Below are positions 7,444 to 13,548 of a DNA stretch of 14,106 nt, piece after piece (position 1 is the first letter of the stretch; every line of letters begins with the position of its first letter). The position numbers were made by a program, and so were the translations under genes. The notes under the pieces were generated by a model that saw only the letters and a program-made list of their open reading frames with translations, was not told the origin of the DNA and searched no databases. Source of the stretch: Lactobacillales bacterium (GTDB taxonomy: Bacteria > Bacillota > Bacilli > Lactobacillales > Vagococcaceae); the NCBI GenBank assembly GCA_015655485.1, contig JAATEZ010000486.1, forward strand, positions 1 to 14,106, written 5' to 3'.

Positions 7444-7995
7444 CTAAAATCCAAGATGGAAATTAATCAGTGATCTGCTGATTTCGTCTTCTGTGATGCC
7501 AATATATCTTTTGGTGATCTTCTCACTGCTATGGCCGAAAATTTCCATTAAAGTTGCAATGTCGCGAGTATTTTTATAGTAGTGATAACCAAAAGTTTTC
7601 CGTAAAGTATGTGTGCCGATATCATTTCTTTCTAATGTATCTGCGACTTTTTCAAACATCTGATAAACTGTATTTACTTTGATATGACCGCCTTGTCTGC
7701 TTGGGAAAAGATAGTCCTCTATCATCATAGAACTTGTATAATCACTAATGATCCCTTGAAGTTCTGAAAGATATAAAATTCTGGTTTTTCCAGTTTTTTT
7801 TTCTACGATTTTGGGATTTGTGGAACTAGTGATATCATTTACTTTTCTGCAAACAATATCAGACATTCGTAATCCTGTATTGATCCCAAAGAGAAAAAGA
7901 AAAACATCTCTTTTAGCAAAATTATTTCTTTTCAAGCAATATATAAAATCGTCAATTTCCTTTTTAGTTCGCAAGGGTTGTACGTTGTATGGCAT
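7444..7995 (-). CDS. catalytic-domain-only tyrosine recombinase (integrase/invertase type)
   Basis: A 183-residue phage-integrase-family recombinase that cuts and rejoins DNA through a tyrosine-phosphate intermediate. All the usual catalytic residues are visible: Arg43 in NTGLRMSDI, Lys67 or Lys70 in KKTGKTR, His129 and Arg132 in HTLRKTF, His155 in FGHSSEK and the nucleophile Tyr164 in TKRYIG. There is essentially no N-terminal core-binding or arm-binding domain, so it resembles the FimB/FimE size class and short Firmicute recombinases rather than full phage integrases. TGAGGT lies 6 bases upstream of the ATG (plus 8002-8007). It points away from a segment bounded by inverted repeats (8089-8575), the likely target. 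No excisionase, tRNA target or att direct repeat is visible nearby. Confidence 0.92.
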   Translation of the reverse strand: MPYNVQPLRTKKEIDDFIYCLKRNNFAKRDVFLFLFGINTGLRMSDIVCRKVNDITSSTNPKIVEKKTGKTRILYLSELQGIISDYTSSMMIEDYLFPSRQGGHIKVNTVYQMFEKVADTLERNDIGTHTLRKTFGYHYYKNTRDIATLMEIFGHSSEKITKRYIGITEDEISRSLINFHLGF

Positions 7996-8088
7996 TTTTT
8001 TACCTCAATTTTATAAAAGATAGCTATATACTAACATAAATTAGGAGCTGAATGATAATAAAAAACGTTATTTATTTTCAAAAAAAAG

Positions 8089-8111
8089 TCAGCACATTTT
8101 TATTGACAAAA
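8089..8111 (+). repeat. left arm of a 23-bp inverted repeat (candidate recombination site)
   Basis: Read on the plus strand this arm matches the reverse complement of 8553-8575 at 21 of 23 positions (mismatches at 8093 and 8097). The inner 14 bases TTTTATTGACAAAA (8098-8111) match perfectly. Similarity stops sharply on both sides. It is about 95 bases upstream of the recombinase start. Confidence 0.88.
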
Positions 8112-8187
8112 AGAGGTACTGAGACAGGCAGAAAAGGCTAAAATTAAAGAAAAATATAAAATACTAAATGAATATTTGCTTCAATAG
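8107..8187 (+). pseudogene. possible 3' gene relic inside the inverted-repeat segment
   Basis: From just after an in-frame TGA in the left repeat, 26 sense codons run to a TAG, and the translation (ending KIKEKYKILNEYLLQ) looks like a charged helix at a protein C-terminus. There is no start codon or ribosome binding site. I do not recognise it; it may be a fragment or a chance frame in AT-rich DNA. Confidence 0.2.
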
Positions 8188-8223
8188 AATTCAAGAAATG
8201 TTGTCAAAACAAACGGAAATTAT

Positions 8224-8278
8224 TTTAAAAAAATGTTTTTTTAAATGTTTATCTTATTTATTATATAAAATAAATGAG
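8224..8278. repeat. two adjacent AT-rich palindromes
   Basis: TTTAAAAAAA (8224-8233) and TTTTTTTAAA (8236-8245) form a perfect 10-bp palindrome around TG. Directly after it, 8253-8262 pairs with 8269-8278 (10 bp with one wobble, 6-base loop). They could be cruciform-forming sites, bidirectional transcription stops, or protein-binding sites. Confidence 0.5.
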
Positions 8279-8324
8279 ATATAGCTAAACCGAATTTTTC
8301 TTATTCATATGAAATTAATAACTA

Positions 8325-8451
8325 GAATACTGCTTTGACAGCTTTTTTTTAAGATATTAAAATAAAAAATTTATTTTTTTAATCATTAGGAATTTACCCG
8401 GGATTTTTATGGTTACTTTATTAAATGATATTTAAAATACTGTTGTGACGG
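8325..8451 (+). repeat. degenerate 17-bp direct repeat
   Basis: GAATACTGCTTTGACAG (8325-8341) and AAATACTGTTGTGACGG (8435-8451) match at 13 of 17 positions, 110 bases apart. The first copy overlaps the -35 element of the central promoter, so the pair may be operator sites; chance cannot be excluded. Confidence 0.35.
8335..8363 (+). promoter_or_regulatory. near-consensus promoter at the centre of the inverted-repeat segment
   Basis: TTGACA (8335-8340), 17-base spacer, TAAAAT (8358-8363). It reads right, toward the HTH gene at 8671, with a leader of about 300 bases. The midpoint of the inverted repeats is 8332, so the promoter is central and would be almost equally far from the recombinase start after inversion. 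Confidence 0.7.
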
Positions 8452-8505
8452 AACAATGGATTTTTTTTTATGCTCAAATCCAGTTTTTTTGAAATGTCAT
8501 TTAGA

Positions 8506-8544
8506 GTTTTTTCTAGCTAAAAACCCTTGAAATAGAGGTTTTTA
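8506..8544 (+). promoter_or_regulatory. mutually exclusive hairpins in the leader of the HTH gene
   Basis: The middle run 8519-8524 can pair with 8506-8511 (6 bp) or, together with neighbouring bases, as 8518-8525 with 8537-8544 (8 bp). Such competing pairs resemble an attenuator, but no strong T-run follows, so the role is uncertain. Confidence 0.25.
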
Positions 8545-8552
8545 CTTCATTA

Positions 8553-8575
8553 TTTTGTCAATAAAAGTGTACTGA
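8553..8575 (-). repeat. right arm of the 23-bp inverted repeat (candidate recombination site)
   Basis: This is the inverted partner of 8089-8111, with 21 of 23 positions matching; the perfect 14-base core is at 8553-8566. It lies about 95 bases upstream of the HTH gene start, mirroring the left arm's distance from the recombinase start. Confidence 0.88.
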
Positions 8576-8670
8576 TCAGAAACATTCCATTTTATTATTC
8601 AGCAGTTGGGAAAAAATAGTTCAATGATTGGATACTCCATTTGCTTTGAAAATAAGGAGGTCGATAAAGA

Positions 8671-9015
8671 ATGTCAATTTGTGGATACAATCTAAAGAAA
8701 ACCGAATTTTTACTAAGAAAATGGCAGTACTTTCTTAAGGAAGCCAATAAACTGAGCGAAGGAGAACAGGTAAAAAAACAAATTTTGATCGAATCTTTAG
8801 CAACTTTAAATGAACAAGAGTTGCATTTTCTAGAAGGAAAGTATTTGTATACGAAAAAAAAAAATTTCGACAGTGATCTTAAAGTTGCCGAAAAATATGG
8901 CATGACCTACAGCGATTTTCATAAAAAGAAAAGGATCATCGAAGAAAAATTGACAAATACAATTATACTCAGTTTAAATAAAAAAAATCATATCCATTTT
9001 TACTATGACAAATAG
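8671..9015 (+). CDS. small HTH protein, sigma region 4/ArpU-like (putative transcription regulator)
   Basis: A 114-residue basic protein that I do not recognise by name. AAGGAGG (8655-8661) nine bases before the ATG is an excellent ribosome binding site, and a terminator follows, so it is probably a real gene. The middle and C-terminal part, LNEQELHFLEGKYLY then a loop and LKVAEKYGMTYSDFHKKKR, has the pattern of a sigma-70 region 4 helix-turn-helix, as in ArpU-type phage regulators. The N-terminal half is predicted helical and charged. No membrane segment or signal peptide is seen. It lies downstream of the candidate invertible promoter and would be expressed in the orientation seen here. It is more AT-rich and Lys-rich than its neighbours, in keeping with an accessory origin. 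DNA binding is an inference from pattern only. Confidence 0.7.
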   Translation: MSICGYNLKKTEFLLRKWQYFLKEANKLSEGEQVKKQILIESLATLNEQELHFLEGKYLYTKKKNFDSDLKVAEKYGMTYSDFHKKKRIIEEKLTNTIILSLNKKNHIHFYYDK

Positions 9016-9071
9016 AACTAATGAGAAATAACATTTTTTTTGATTTTATTATTTATATTAATAACAGGCAG

Positions 9072-9121
9072 CTGTTGTGCACTTTGCTTATATGGAGCAA
9101 AAGGGCGCAACAGTTTTTTTT
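9072..9121 (+). terminator. intrinsic terminator after the HTH gene
   Basis: CTGTTGTGC (9072-9080) pairs with GCGCAACAG (9105-9113, one wobble); an inner TTTGCT/AGCAAA stem (9083-9088 with 9096-9101) extends it, and eight T follow (9114-9121). Confidence 0.88.
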
Positions 9122-9153
9122 GCTAAAACGGCCGCACTTAACGAAAAAATTCA

Positions 9154-9227
9154 CATGAAAAGTCGACGTTTCTTTAAAAAACGAAGGAGGAAAAGCCTCA
9201 GAATTTACGACTTTATGTAATTTTTTT
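9154..9227 (+). ncRNA. folded element ahead of the uppS promoter
   Basis: AAAGTCG (9159-9165) pairs with CGACTTT (9208-9214), extended by CAT/ATG (9154-9156 with 9215-9217) around a two-base bulge. Inside are a CGTTT/AAACG pairing and a GAGG/CCTC hairpin, giving a possible three-way shape. A run of seven T begins 4 bases after the stem (9221-9227). It could be a second terminator or the end of a small RNA; no promoter of its own is clear. The rest of 9016-9326 holds no supported gene. Confidence 0.4.
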
Positions 9228-9266
9228 GATAATATTCCCTTTTTCATAGGCTTTTTCTTCAGTTTT

Positions 9267-9275
9267 TGCTACAAT
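9267..9275 (+). promoter_or_regulatory. extended -10 promoter of the uppS operon
   Basis: TGC directly followed by TACAAT (9270-9275), the same extended -10 as at the tsaB promoter. The -35 at 17 bases (TAGGCT) is poor. It lies 51 bases before uppS. Confidence 0.6.
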
Positions 9276-9326
9276 GTATTAGATATATGAAATAGTAAGT
9301 TAATAGATCCAATAGGAGGAGAAATA

Positions 9327-10148
9327 ATGTTTCGATTTTTTCCGGAAAAAAAGAAAAATACTGTGATAGAATCAGAAACTGCTTTTGATGCTAAGGGAAA
9401 GATCCCCAAACATGTAGCGATCATTATGGATGGCAATGGCCGTTGGGCTGAAAATCGTCGTTTGCCCAGAGCGGCGGGACATAAAGAAGGAATGAACACA
9501 GTAAAAAAAATTACTGTTGCAGCCAGCCGGATGGGTATTAGGGTTCTGACGGTCTATGCTTTCTCCACGGAAAATTGGAAGCGGCCAACCGATGAAGTCA
9601 ACTATTTGATGAAGCTGCCGGTTGATTTTTTTGATACATTTGTTCCAGAATTGATCAAAGAAAATGTCAAAGTCGAAGTCATGGGCTATATTGATTTTTT
9701 ACCCGTTCATACCCAAGCGGCAGTTCGGGACGCAATCGCTCAAACTGCCGGTAATACGGGCATGGTTTTGAATTTTGCATTAAACTACGGCAGTCGGGCC
9801 GAGATAGTTACAGCCACTCAAAATCTGGTGACTGATTTTCGCAAAAATGATTTGCCTGTCACTTCGATCACCGAGGAAATATTTGCGGATTATTTAATGA
9901 CCAATAAATTAAAAAAGGAATGGCAGGAACCTGAATTACTCATTCGGACGAGCGGTGAAGAAAGGATCAGTAATTTTTTGTTGTGGCAGATCGCCTATAG
10001 TGAGTTGTACTTTACAAATGTTTGGTGGCCGGATTTTGATGAATCGGCATTAAAGGAAGCCGTTGGATCTTTCCAGCATAGAGACCGCCGTTTTGGAGGA
10101 GTAAAAAAGAACATGAAAGAAAAGGGTAAAGGAGAAAAAAGAACATGA
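9327..10148 (+). CDS. uppS: isoprenyl transferase (undecaprenyl diphosphate synthase)
   Basis: UppS condenses farnesyl diphosphate with eight isopentenyl diphosphates in cis to give the C55 carrier lipid for peptidoglycan and teichoic acids. The diphosphate-binding loop HVAIIMDGNGRWA (catalytic Asp35) and the C-terminal LLIRTSGEERISNFLLWQIAYSE (split across positions 207-230) are intact, as is FSTENWKRP. The 273-residue length includes a typical N-terminal extension of about 25 residues. AGGAGG (9314-9319) lies 7 bases before the ATG. The last codons are Lys-rich and overlap the cdsA start by ATGA, so the two genes are translationally coupled. Confidence 0.97.
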   Translation: MFRFFPEKKKNTVIESETAFDAKGKIPKHVAIIMDGNGRWAENRRLPRAAGHKEGMNTVKKITVAASRMGIRVLTVYAFSTENWKRPTDEVNYLMKLPVDFFDTFVPELIKENVKVEVMGYIDFLPVHTQAAVRDAIAQTAGNTGMVLNFALNYGSRAEIVTATQNLVTDFRKNDLPVTSITEEIFADYLMTNKLKKEWQEPELLIRTSGEERISNFLLWQIAYSELYFTNVWWPDFDESALKEAVGSFQHRDRRFGGVKKNMKEKGKGEKRT

Positions 10149-10945
10149 AACAAAGAGTGATAACCGCAGTGATCGCATTGATTTTTTTTATCCCAGTTAT
10201 TTGGTATGGAGGAATGGCTATCGAAATCGTTGCCGCCGTTTTAGCTGCCATTGGAGTTTATGAATTATTTCGTATGAAAGGATTGCAACTGCTTAGTTTT
10301 GAGGGCGTTCTGTCCGTAGCCGGAGTCATTCTATTAGTCCTGCCAAAGGACAAATGGTTCTTTTTTATGCCTAAAGAGATCGACAATAATACTTTGTTTT
10401 ATTTAATAGTTATGATACTATTGTCAGCATCTGTTTTCTCGAGAAACACTTATACTTTAGATGAAGCCGCTTATCCGGTGCTTGTCAGTTTGTACATTGG
10501 CACTGGTTTTCAAAATTTTGTTGCAGCGCGTCAGAGCAGCCTGGTCATCCTTTTTTATGGCTTGCTGGTCGTTTGGTCAACAGATATTGGTGCCTATACT
10601 ATCGGAAGAAAAATAGGAAATAATAAGCTGGCGCCTGCGATTTCACCGAACAAATCAATTGAAGGTTCGCTCGGGGGGATCCTATCGGCAGTAGTTGTTG
10701 CGCTGATTTACTTTATTTTATATCCTGCAAAAGACTTTTTCCCATATAGTACCGGGATCATGATCTTGTCGACAGTCGTCTTTTCTATTGTAGGTCAATT
10801 AGGCGATTTGGTTGAATCAGCTTATAAAAGACATTATGGGGTAAAAGATTCCGGGAAAATTTTGCCGGGGCACGGCGGGATCTTGGATCGTTTTGATAGT
10901 TTTTTATTCGTTTTTCCCCTCATGCATTTGTTAGGGATTTTTTAA
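10145..10945 (+). CDS. cdsA: phosphatidate cytidylyltransferase (CDP-diglyceride synthase)
   Basis: CdsA makes CDP-diacylglycerol from phosphatidic acid and CTP, the branch point of phospholipid synthesis, in the cytoplasmic membrane. The protein is strongly hydrophobic with several membrane helices from residue 5 onward. The family signature is seen near the C-terminus as SAYKRHYGVKDSGKILPGHG followed by GILDRFDS, including both conserved aspartates. Its 266 residues match the family. AGGAG (10130-10134) precedes the ATG, which overlaps the uppS stop by 4 bases. It is a normal member of the uppS-cdsA-dxr-rseP order. Confidence 0.96.
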   Translation: MKQRVITAVIALIFFIPVIWYGGMAIEIVAAVLAAIGVYELFRMKGLQLLSFEGVLSVAGVILLVLPKDKWFFFMPKEIDNNTLFYLIVMILLSASVFSRNTYTLDEAAYPVLVSLYIGTGFQNFVAARQSSLVILFYGLLVVWSTDIGAYTIGRKIGNNKLAPAISPNKSIEGSLGGILSAVVVALIYFILYPAKDFFPYSTGIMILSTVVFSIVGQLGDLVESAYKRHYGVKDSGKILPGHGGILDRFDSFLFVFPLMHLLGIF

Positions 10946-11009
10946 AATAAACAGGCAGAAAGAAGGCTGCAAAGCGCCATTCGATCATGTATGGGCTTAG
11001 AAACAGACC

Positions 11010-12161
11010 ATGAAAAATATTGCTTTATTAGGAGCTACTGGGTCGATTGGTTCGAATACAGTGGATGTCGTACTTTCGAATCCAGATAAATTTAAAATCG
11101 TTTCACTTTCATTTTATAAAAATGTTGAAAAAGGCAAAGAACTGATTAGGAAGCTTAAACCATTATATGTCGCGGTAGGAAGCTCAGAAACGGCTCAAGA
11201 ATTAGCCCCTTTGTTTCCCAAAGTTTCTTTTGGCTGTGGTGTCTCTGGATTGAATGAAGCTGCGACACTTTCTGAGGTAGATCTTGTTTTGACCGCGGTC
11301 AGTGGCAGTGTCGGTCTTTTCCCAACCTTGGCGGCGATTGAAAAGGGGAAAATCATTGCTCTTGCCAATAAAGAGGCACTGGTCATGGGCGGGGAATTAG
11401 TGATGAAGGCCGTTTATCGGCAACAGATCAGCCTGCTGCCTGTTGATAGTGAACACTCGGCTATTTTTCAATGTCTGCAAGGTCAGCAAAGAAAAGACGT
11501 GTCGAGTTTATTGATCACGGCCTCTGGGGGAAGTTTTCGCGATTTGTCGAGACAGCAGCTGGAACAGGTAACTGTAGAACAGGCGCTGCAGCACCCAAAT
11601 TGGTCGATGGGATCAAAAATCACGATCGACTCGTCCACTATGATGAACAAGGGCTTAGAAGTGATCGAGGCTCATTGGTTATTTGACATGGACTATGATA
11701 AAATAAAGGTTGTTTTACATCGTGAAAGTATCGTTCATTCTATGGTTATTTTAAAAGATGGAGCCTATCTGGCCCAATTAGGACCCAGCGATATGAGAGA
11801 ACCCATTCAATTTGCTTTGACTTATCCTAAGCGCATGACCATTCAGAATGCGCGGCCTTTCGATTTGAGTGAAATTGGTTCTTTACACTTTGAGAAAATG
11901 GATTTTTAACGGTTTCCTATGCTTAAACTAGGGTTTGATGTTGGGCGTGCAGGAGATACCTTTCCTACAGTTTACAATGCAGCTAATGAAGTCGCAGTGG
12001 CCGCTTTTTTGGCTAAAAGAATCACTTATTTAGAAATTGAAAAAATAGTCCAATGGGCAGTGGATCGGCATCAGTCTCATAAAGTATCGGATCTGAATAT
12101 ACTTATTGAAGCAGACAAAGAAACAAGACTGTGTGTGGAAAATCGACTAAGGAGGATGTAG
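11010..12161 (+). pseudogene. dxr: 1-deoxy-D-xylulose 5-phosphate reductoisomerase, interrupted by an in-frame stop
   Basis: DXR converts deoxyxylulose 5-phosphate to methylerythritol phosphate with NADPH, the committed step of the MEP isoprenoid pathway. The NADPH loop GATGSIG (8-14), NKEALVMGG, the metal site VDSEHSAIFQCL and GSKITIDSSTMMNKGLEVIEAHW are all present. Codon 300 is TAA (11907-11909), after HFEKMDF; the same frame resumes with RFPMLKLGFDVGRAGDTFPT and runs to the normal end, for a total of 384 codons, the usual length. Most homologues have Glu or Asp at the stop position, so GAA to TAA is the simplest change. No ribosome binding site is seen before the ATG at 11010, unlike every neighbour. 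Most lactic acid bacteria make isoprenoids by the mevalonate pathway, so loss would be tolerated. A sequence error or stop read-through is possible. Confidence 0.9.
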
Positions 12162-13430
12162 ATGAAGACGATTTTAACTTTTATTATCGTTTTTGGCGTA
12201 ATTGTGATCGTTCATGAGTTTGGCCATCTCTTTTTTGCGAAACGCTCGGGTATTTTAGTACGAGAGTTTTCGATTGGAATGGGCCCCAAAATTTTTTCGC
12301 ATCGAAGTAATAGCACTACGTATACTTTGCGTATCTTACCTATTGGAGGATATGTAAGGATGGCAGGAGCAGGAGAAGAAGAGGTCGATTTGACTCCTGG
12401 AATGCCGATATCGGTCAGTTTGAATACTGATGATGTGGTCACGAAGATCAACACGAGTAAAAGAGTGCAGCTGACGAATGGGATCCCTCTGGAAGTGACT
12501 TCCTTTGATTTGGAAGAGAAGCTTTTTATTAAAGGAAACATCAATGGAATAGAGAGTAATGAAGTAAGATACAGTGTCGATCACGACGCGACGATCATTG
12601 AAACAGATGGAACAGAAGTTCAAATTGCTCCGCGGGATGTTCAATTTCAATCGGCAAAACTTTGGCAGCGGATGCTGACTAATTTTGCCGGACCGCTCAA
12701 CAATTTTCTTTTATCCATATTTTTGTTTATTATTGTTGTTTTTATGCGCGGCGGAGTCCAGGTAACCAGCACCAATCAATTAGGTGAAATAGTCGAAAGC
12801 AGCGTGGCTGCCAAAGCCGGATTAGAAAAAAATGACCGTATAGAGTCGATCAATGGAACTAAAATCAGTGATTGGGAAGATTTCTCTGCTGTTGTCTCCG
12901 CTAATCCAGACAAAGAGATCGAATTAGTTGTTTTAAGAGATGGGAAAGAATTGACGATCTCCTGCGTTCCCGAAGCTACAAAAGATACTGCTGGAAAGAC
13001 AACGGGAAAGCTCGGTGTATATCCGCCAATAGATTCTTCGATTAAGGCCAAGATCACTGGCGGTTTCCAAATGTTTGCTGAAAATTCTACCTTGATATTT
13101 AAGGCTTTAGTCTCCTTGATCAGTAATTTTAATATCAATAAGCTTTCAGGCCCGGTTGGTATTTTTCAACTTTCTTCTGAAGCCGCAAAATCCGGTACAA
13201 TAACGGTGATCGCATTTATGGCAATGCTAAGTGTGAACCTGGGAATCGTCAACCTATTGCCGATACCGGCTTTAGACGGCGGGAAATTAGTTTTGAATAT
13301 TATCGAGGGCATCCGCGGCAAGCCGCTCAGCCAAGAAAAAGAAGTCATGATCACAATAGTAGGCTTTGCCTTGGTGATGATTTTGATGATTTTAGTCACT
13401 TGGAACGATATTCAACGATTCTTTTTATAA
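12162..13430 (+). CDS. rseP: RIP metalloprotease RseP/Eep (site-2 protease)
   Basis: An intramembrane zinc protease that cuts membrane-anchored anti-sigma factors and signal-peptide remnants; the enterococcal member Eep also releases peptide pheromones. The zinc motif HEFGH is at residues 18-22 in the first membrane helix, and the third zinc ligand region NLLPIPALDGGKL is near residue 370. A PDZ domain lies at about 200-280 (GEIVESSVAAKAGLEKNDRI). The 422-residue length is normal. AAGGAGGA (12150-12157) before the ATG lies in the end of dxr, whose stop directly abuts this start, so dxr translation may have helped its expression; the good ribosome binding site makes it independent now. Confidence 0.95.
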   Translation: MKTILTFIIVFGVIVIVHEFGHLFFAKRSGILVREFSIGMGPKIFSHRSNSTTYTLRILPIGGYVRMAGAGEEEVDLTPGMPISVSLNTDDVVTKINTSKRVQLTNGIPLEVTSFDLEEKLFIKGNINGIESNEVRYSVDHDATIIETDGTEVQIAPRDVQFQSAKLWQRMLTNFAGPLNNFLLSIFLFIIVVFMRGGVQVTSTNQLGEIVESSVAAKAGLEKNDRIESINGTKISDWEDFSAVVSANPDKEIELVVLRDGKELTISCVPEATKDTAGKTTGKLGVYPPIDSSIKAKITGGFQMFAENSTLIFKALVSLISNFNINKLSGPVGIFQLSSEAAKSGTITVIAFMAMLSVNLGIVNLLPIPALDGGKLVLNIIEGIRGKPLSQEKEVMITIVGFALVMILMILVTWNDIQRFFL

Positions 13431-13458
13431 TGAATTAGGCAAGTCACAGATGATGTAA

Positions 13459-13510
13459 AGCTGCAAAATTTAAGTTCATTGGATCTCTCATTATTTCTAA
13501 ATTTACAGCT
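13459..13510. repeat. interrupted hairpin upstream of proS
   Basis: AAATTTA (13466-13472) pairs with TAAATTT (13498-13504), and AGCTG (13459-13463) with CAGCT (13506-13510) across a small internal loop. No T-run follows and there is no T-box motif, so it is a possible regulatory fold only. Confidence 0.35.
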
Positions 13511-13548
13511 GTATAAAAAGTTTGAAGGGTCAAAGGAGAAAATGAAAA

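Larger units (their letters stand above)
8112..8552. other. candidate invertible promoter segment
   Basis: This 441-base AT-rich segment between the inverted repeats has no convincing gene. It contains a near-consensus promoter almost at its centre, two long AT palindromes (8224-8245, 8253-8278), a degenerate direct repeat (8325-8341, 8435-8451) and alternative hairpins near its right end. The recombinase gene on the left and the HTH gene on the right both point outward. Inversion would move the promoter to about 8301-8329 on the minus strand, facing the recombinase gene. Inversion is inferred; a non-autonomous element with terminal inverted repeats is the main alternative, although no target-site duplication is seen. 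Confidence 0.55.

Noticed and set aside
8089..8575. Reading the repeats as phage attachment sites (attL/attR)
   Set aside because: Attachment sites left by integration are direct repeats flanking the integrase gene; these are inverted and do not enclose the recombinase.
8089..8575. Reading the segment as a MITE-type element
   Set aside because: Terminal inverted repeats would fit, but the 8-base flanks (8081-8088 and 8576-8583) show no target-site duplication and the match is symmetric about a recombinase-like core. Kept as the main alternative rather than excluded.
9053..9247. Minus-strand 64-codon frame between the HTH gene and uppS
   Set aside because: It runs through a terminator hairpin and the folded element, and has no ribosome binding site.
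11010..12161. Reading dxr as two genes or as a frameshift
   Set aside because: The two parts are in the same frame, separated by one TAA; the second part's ATG is internal to a conserved DXR region and lacks a ribosome binding site.
12212..12650. Minus-strand frames of 104 and 110 codons within rseP
   Set aside because: They lie opposite a well-conserved protease domain and have no ribosome binding sites; they are shadows.
13431..13548. T-box riboswitch ahead of proS
   Set aside because: The region is short, lacks the conserved T-box bulge sequence and has no terminator hairpin with a T-run.
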